Below are positions 4,873 through 5,540 of a stretch of 5,540 nucleotides of DNA, piece by piece. The stretch lies in the NCBI GenBank assembly GCA_017503885.1, contig JAFVSF010000037.1:1-5540 (forward strand). The letters are read 5' to 3'. The notes under the pieces were generated by a model. It was not told the origin of the DNA and made no database searches. It saw only the letters and a list, made by a program, of their open reading frames with translations. The position numbers and the translations under genes were made by a program. Position 1 is the stretch's first letter. Each line of letters opens with the position of its first letter. Source of the DNA: Clostridia bacterium. Its GTDB lineage: Bacteria > Bacillota > Clostridia > Christensenellales > Borkfalkiaceae.

Positions 4873-4889
4873 GGGTAAATGTTTTACCC
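4873..4889. promoter_or_regulatory. Palindromic operator of the LexA-type gene
   Basis: GGGTAAA-TGT-TTTACCC: perfect 7-bp arms with a 3-nt centre, 23 nt upstream of the repressor start codon and just downstream of its -10 box, where a bound repressor would block initiation. The right arm read on the minus strand extends to ACGGGTAAAAC, found again on the plus strand within the gene at 4630-4640. It differs from the Bacillus-type LexA box (GAAC-N4-GTTC), in line with an element-specific repressor. Confidence 0.75.
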
Positions 4890-4892
4890 GTT

Positions 4893-4925
4893 ATTATAAT
4901 AGCATAAAGGTATGGCATTTGTCAA
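4893..4925 (-). promoter_or_regulatory. Sigma-A-type promoter of the LexA-type gene
   Basis: On the minus strand, TTGACA (4920-4925, full match to -35) is followed after 18 nt by TATTAT (4896-4901, five of six -10 bases). The predicted transcription start is near 4889, at the edge of the operator. A TATAAT one codon farther would give a 21-nt spacer and is less likely. Confidence 0.72.
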
Positions 4926-4985
4926 TAGCAAAGGGGCAATTTTGGAAAAATTTTTCTGTGAATTTTTTTGAATATATGACGTAGG

Positions 4986-5014
4986 TTGTCATCTTTATAT
5001 TGATATAATATAAG
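4986..5014 (+). promoter_or_regulatory. Possible plus-strand promoter antisense to the 48-aa ORF
   Basis: TTGTCA (4986-4991) and TATAAG (5009-5014), each five of six consensus bases, with an ideal 17-nt spacer. It points rightward into the 48-aa gene on the opposite strand and towards the rightward gene beyond the window. AT-rich DNA gives many such matches by chance. Confidence 0.35.
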
Positions 5015-5015
5015 G

Positions 5016-5162
5016 TTAATTTTCTTCGGGTTTTTGCTTAAAATATTCGAGCATATTAGCAAGTAGCGTTTCTATAACAGGCTCTAAAACCGCTTTGGGG
5101 ATAGATTTCAAATCGGGTACACCGTTGATTTCTACCTTAATTTCCGTATTTTCTTTTGCCAT
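5016..5162 (-). CDS. 48-aa protein of unknown function
   Basis: Short gene with ATG at 5160-5162, stop TAA at 5016-5018, and a strong GGAGG (5170-5174) 7 nt upstream, which is the main support. The protein begins MAKENTEIKVEINGVPDL, followed by a helix-like KAVLEPVIETLLANMLEYF and an acidic end KPEEN. There is no membrane segment and the family is unknown. A probable promoter (CCGACA, 17 nt, TATACT at 5183-5188) would give a very short leader. Inverted arms 5173-5178 and 5188-5193 overlap both the -10 and the Shine-Dalgarno, suggesting control by a bound protein or by hairpin sequestration. It could be a small accessory regulator of the neighbouring repressor, but nothing proves this. Confidence 0.68.
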   Translation of the reverse strand: MAKENTEIKVEINGVPDLKSIPKAVLEPVIETLLANMLEYFKQKPEEN

Positions 5163-5172
5163 AATCTCACCT

Positions 5173-5193
5173 CCTGCTTAAAAGTATAGCAGG
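5173..5193. repeat. Inverted repeat over -10 and Shine-Dalgarno of the 48-aa gene
   Basis: CCTGCT (5173-5178) and AGCAGG (5188-5193), 9 nt apart. It encloses most of the TATACT box, and its left arm shares two bases with the GGAGG. It is a candidate operator. Confidence 0.45.
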
Positions 5194-5215
5194 TGGTTTT
5201 CTTTTTGTCGGGGAA

Positions 5216-5233
5216 CTAAAAGTGTAGTTTTAG
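5216..5233. repeat. Inverted repeat CTAAAA-GTGTAG-TTTTAG
   Basis: Perfect 6-bp arms separated by 6 nt, 28 nt upstream of the predicted -10 of the 48-aa gene on the minus strand. It may be a regulator site; no matching second copy was found. Confidence 0.4.
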
Positions 5234-5266
5234 GTGCAAAAGGTGAACTGATAAGGCAATATACAT

Positions 5267-5437
5267 AAATTGTCTTTCGGGGTTTGGGGTTTTTGGGTAT
5301 CAGAAAAAGTCTGGTTGTCAAGGGAAAAAATTATTGCTTAAACCATTAGATATAGGAATACGAAGGACAATATTTTTTTCTTTTTCCTTGACCACTGCGC
5401 CTTTTCCCGATTGTTTTTGGTTGTCGAAAGACAATTT
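5267..5437. repeat. Three copies of TTGTCYTTCG, two forming a 13-bp inverted repeat
   Basis: AAATTGTCTTTCG at 5267-5279 on the plus strand is matched exactly on the minus strand at 5425-5437. A close minus-strand copy, ATATTGTCCTTCG, lies at 5371-5383. The last copy is also half of the hairpin TTGTC-GAAA-GACAA (5421-5434). Repeated decamers near a divergent gene are typical of iterons or a regulator's multiple sites. Confidence 0.5.
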
Positions 5438-5474
5438 CAAAAACAAAATGTTGAACGTTGGAAAAAAGTTTTTT

Positions 5475-5535
5475 AACGTTGCAAAGTTCTTGCAAGTTTG
5501 GCTTTTAGACTGTGTTCAACAATAAGAAAAGGAGG
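5475..5535 (+). promoter_or_regulatory. Leader and ribosome-binding site of a rightward gene beyond the window
   Basis: TGCAA (5481-5485) and TTGCAAGTTTGG (5491-5502) with TGCAA repeats 11 bp apart, then C-TTTTAGA, then GGAGG at 5531-5535. The last bases of the window (GTTTA) would be the spacer, so the start codon should lie only a few bases past 5540. The layout copies that at 3571-3632 on the opposite strand base for base in spacing. The gene's identity is unknown. Confidence 0.6.
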
Positions 5536-5540
5536 GTTTA

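Larger units (their letters stand above)
5163..5540. other. Repeat-rich control region between divergent genes
   Basis: 378 nt without a supported gene; the 63-codon frame at 5334-5525 starts with TTG, lacks a ribosome-binding site and reads as spurious. Contents in order: promoter and inverted repeat of the 48-aa gene; CTAAAA-GTGTAG-TTTTAG at 5216-5233; three copies of TTGTCYTTCG at 5270-5279 (plus), 5371-5380 (minus) and 5425-5434 (minus); G tracts at 5279-5297; the AACGTT-containing repeat at 5454-5480; the shared leader from 5475; and a ribosome-binding site at the edge. This fits a bidirectional control region or an iteron-type origin upstream of a replication or mobility gene, but the downstream gene is not visible. 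Confidence 0.5.

Noticed and set aside
5334..5525. 63-codon plus-strand frame near the right end
   Set aside because: TTG start without ribosome-binding site, Phe/Leu-rich low-complexity translation, and it runs over the shared leader repeats.

Overview
The window looks like part of a mobile element (phage, prophage-like or plasmid/ICE-like) from a low-GC Gram-positive bacterium, most likely a gut-type Clostridia relative. Almost every gene is preceded by a strong GGAGG Shine-Dalgarno sequence, TAA stops dominate and the DNA is AT-rich. The genes are small and tightly packed, and they include a LexA/S24-type repressor, two further DNA-binding regulators and several unrecognised small basic proteins. 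I see no rRNA, tRNA, CRISPR array, transposase, integrase, Zot-like ATPase or replication gene, so the element class is an inference.

Every gene that can be supported is on the minus strand, so the window reads from right to left. At the right end, 5163-5540 is a gene-poor, repeat-rich control region. It ends in a plus-strand ribosome-binding site (5531-5535) for a rightward gene that starts just outside the window. Leftward from it come a 48-aa ORF (5016-5162), a self-cleaving LexA-type repressor (4206-4850) with a clear promoter and a palindromic operator, and a small zinc-ribbon protein (3855-4043). A strong two-tier hairpin with a T tract (3673-3734) then closes this unit. A second leftward unit starts near 3600: a winged-HTH regulator (3232-3561, GTG start), a sigma-70-region-4-like HTH protein (2930-3229, TTG start) and an unknown 92-aa protein (2629-2907).

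A 266-nt gene-free stretch (2363-2628) follows, with five closely packed inverted repeats; it could be an origin or a structured RNA leader. Next come a small basic protein (2105-2362), a beta-rich 115-aa protein (1725-2072), a rho-independent terminator (1662-1698), another small basic protein (1413-1631), a 348-aa lipoprotein (351-1397) and a membrane-anchored paralogue of it that runs off the left edge (1-338).

The clearest new signal is a shared leader. The start of the second leftward unit (3571-3632, minus) and the start of the rightward gene (5475-5535, plus) carry the same layout: two TGCAA repeats 11 bp apart, the second within TTGCAAGTTTGG, then N-TTTTAGA, then GGAGG at the same distance. 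This suggests that one factor controls both arms of the element. With the LexA-type repressor, its operator and its repeated half-sites, the window reads as a regulatory core beside a module of surface-exposed Ig-like proteins and small basic proteins. A filamentous-phage-like or small-plasmid-like element would fit this, but it is not proven.
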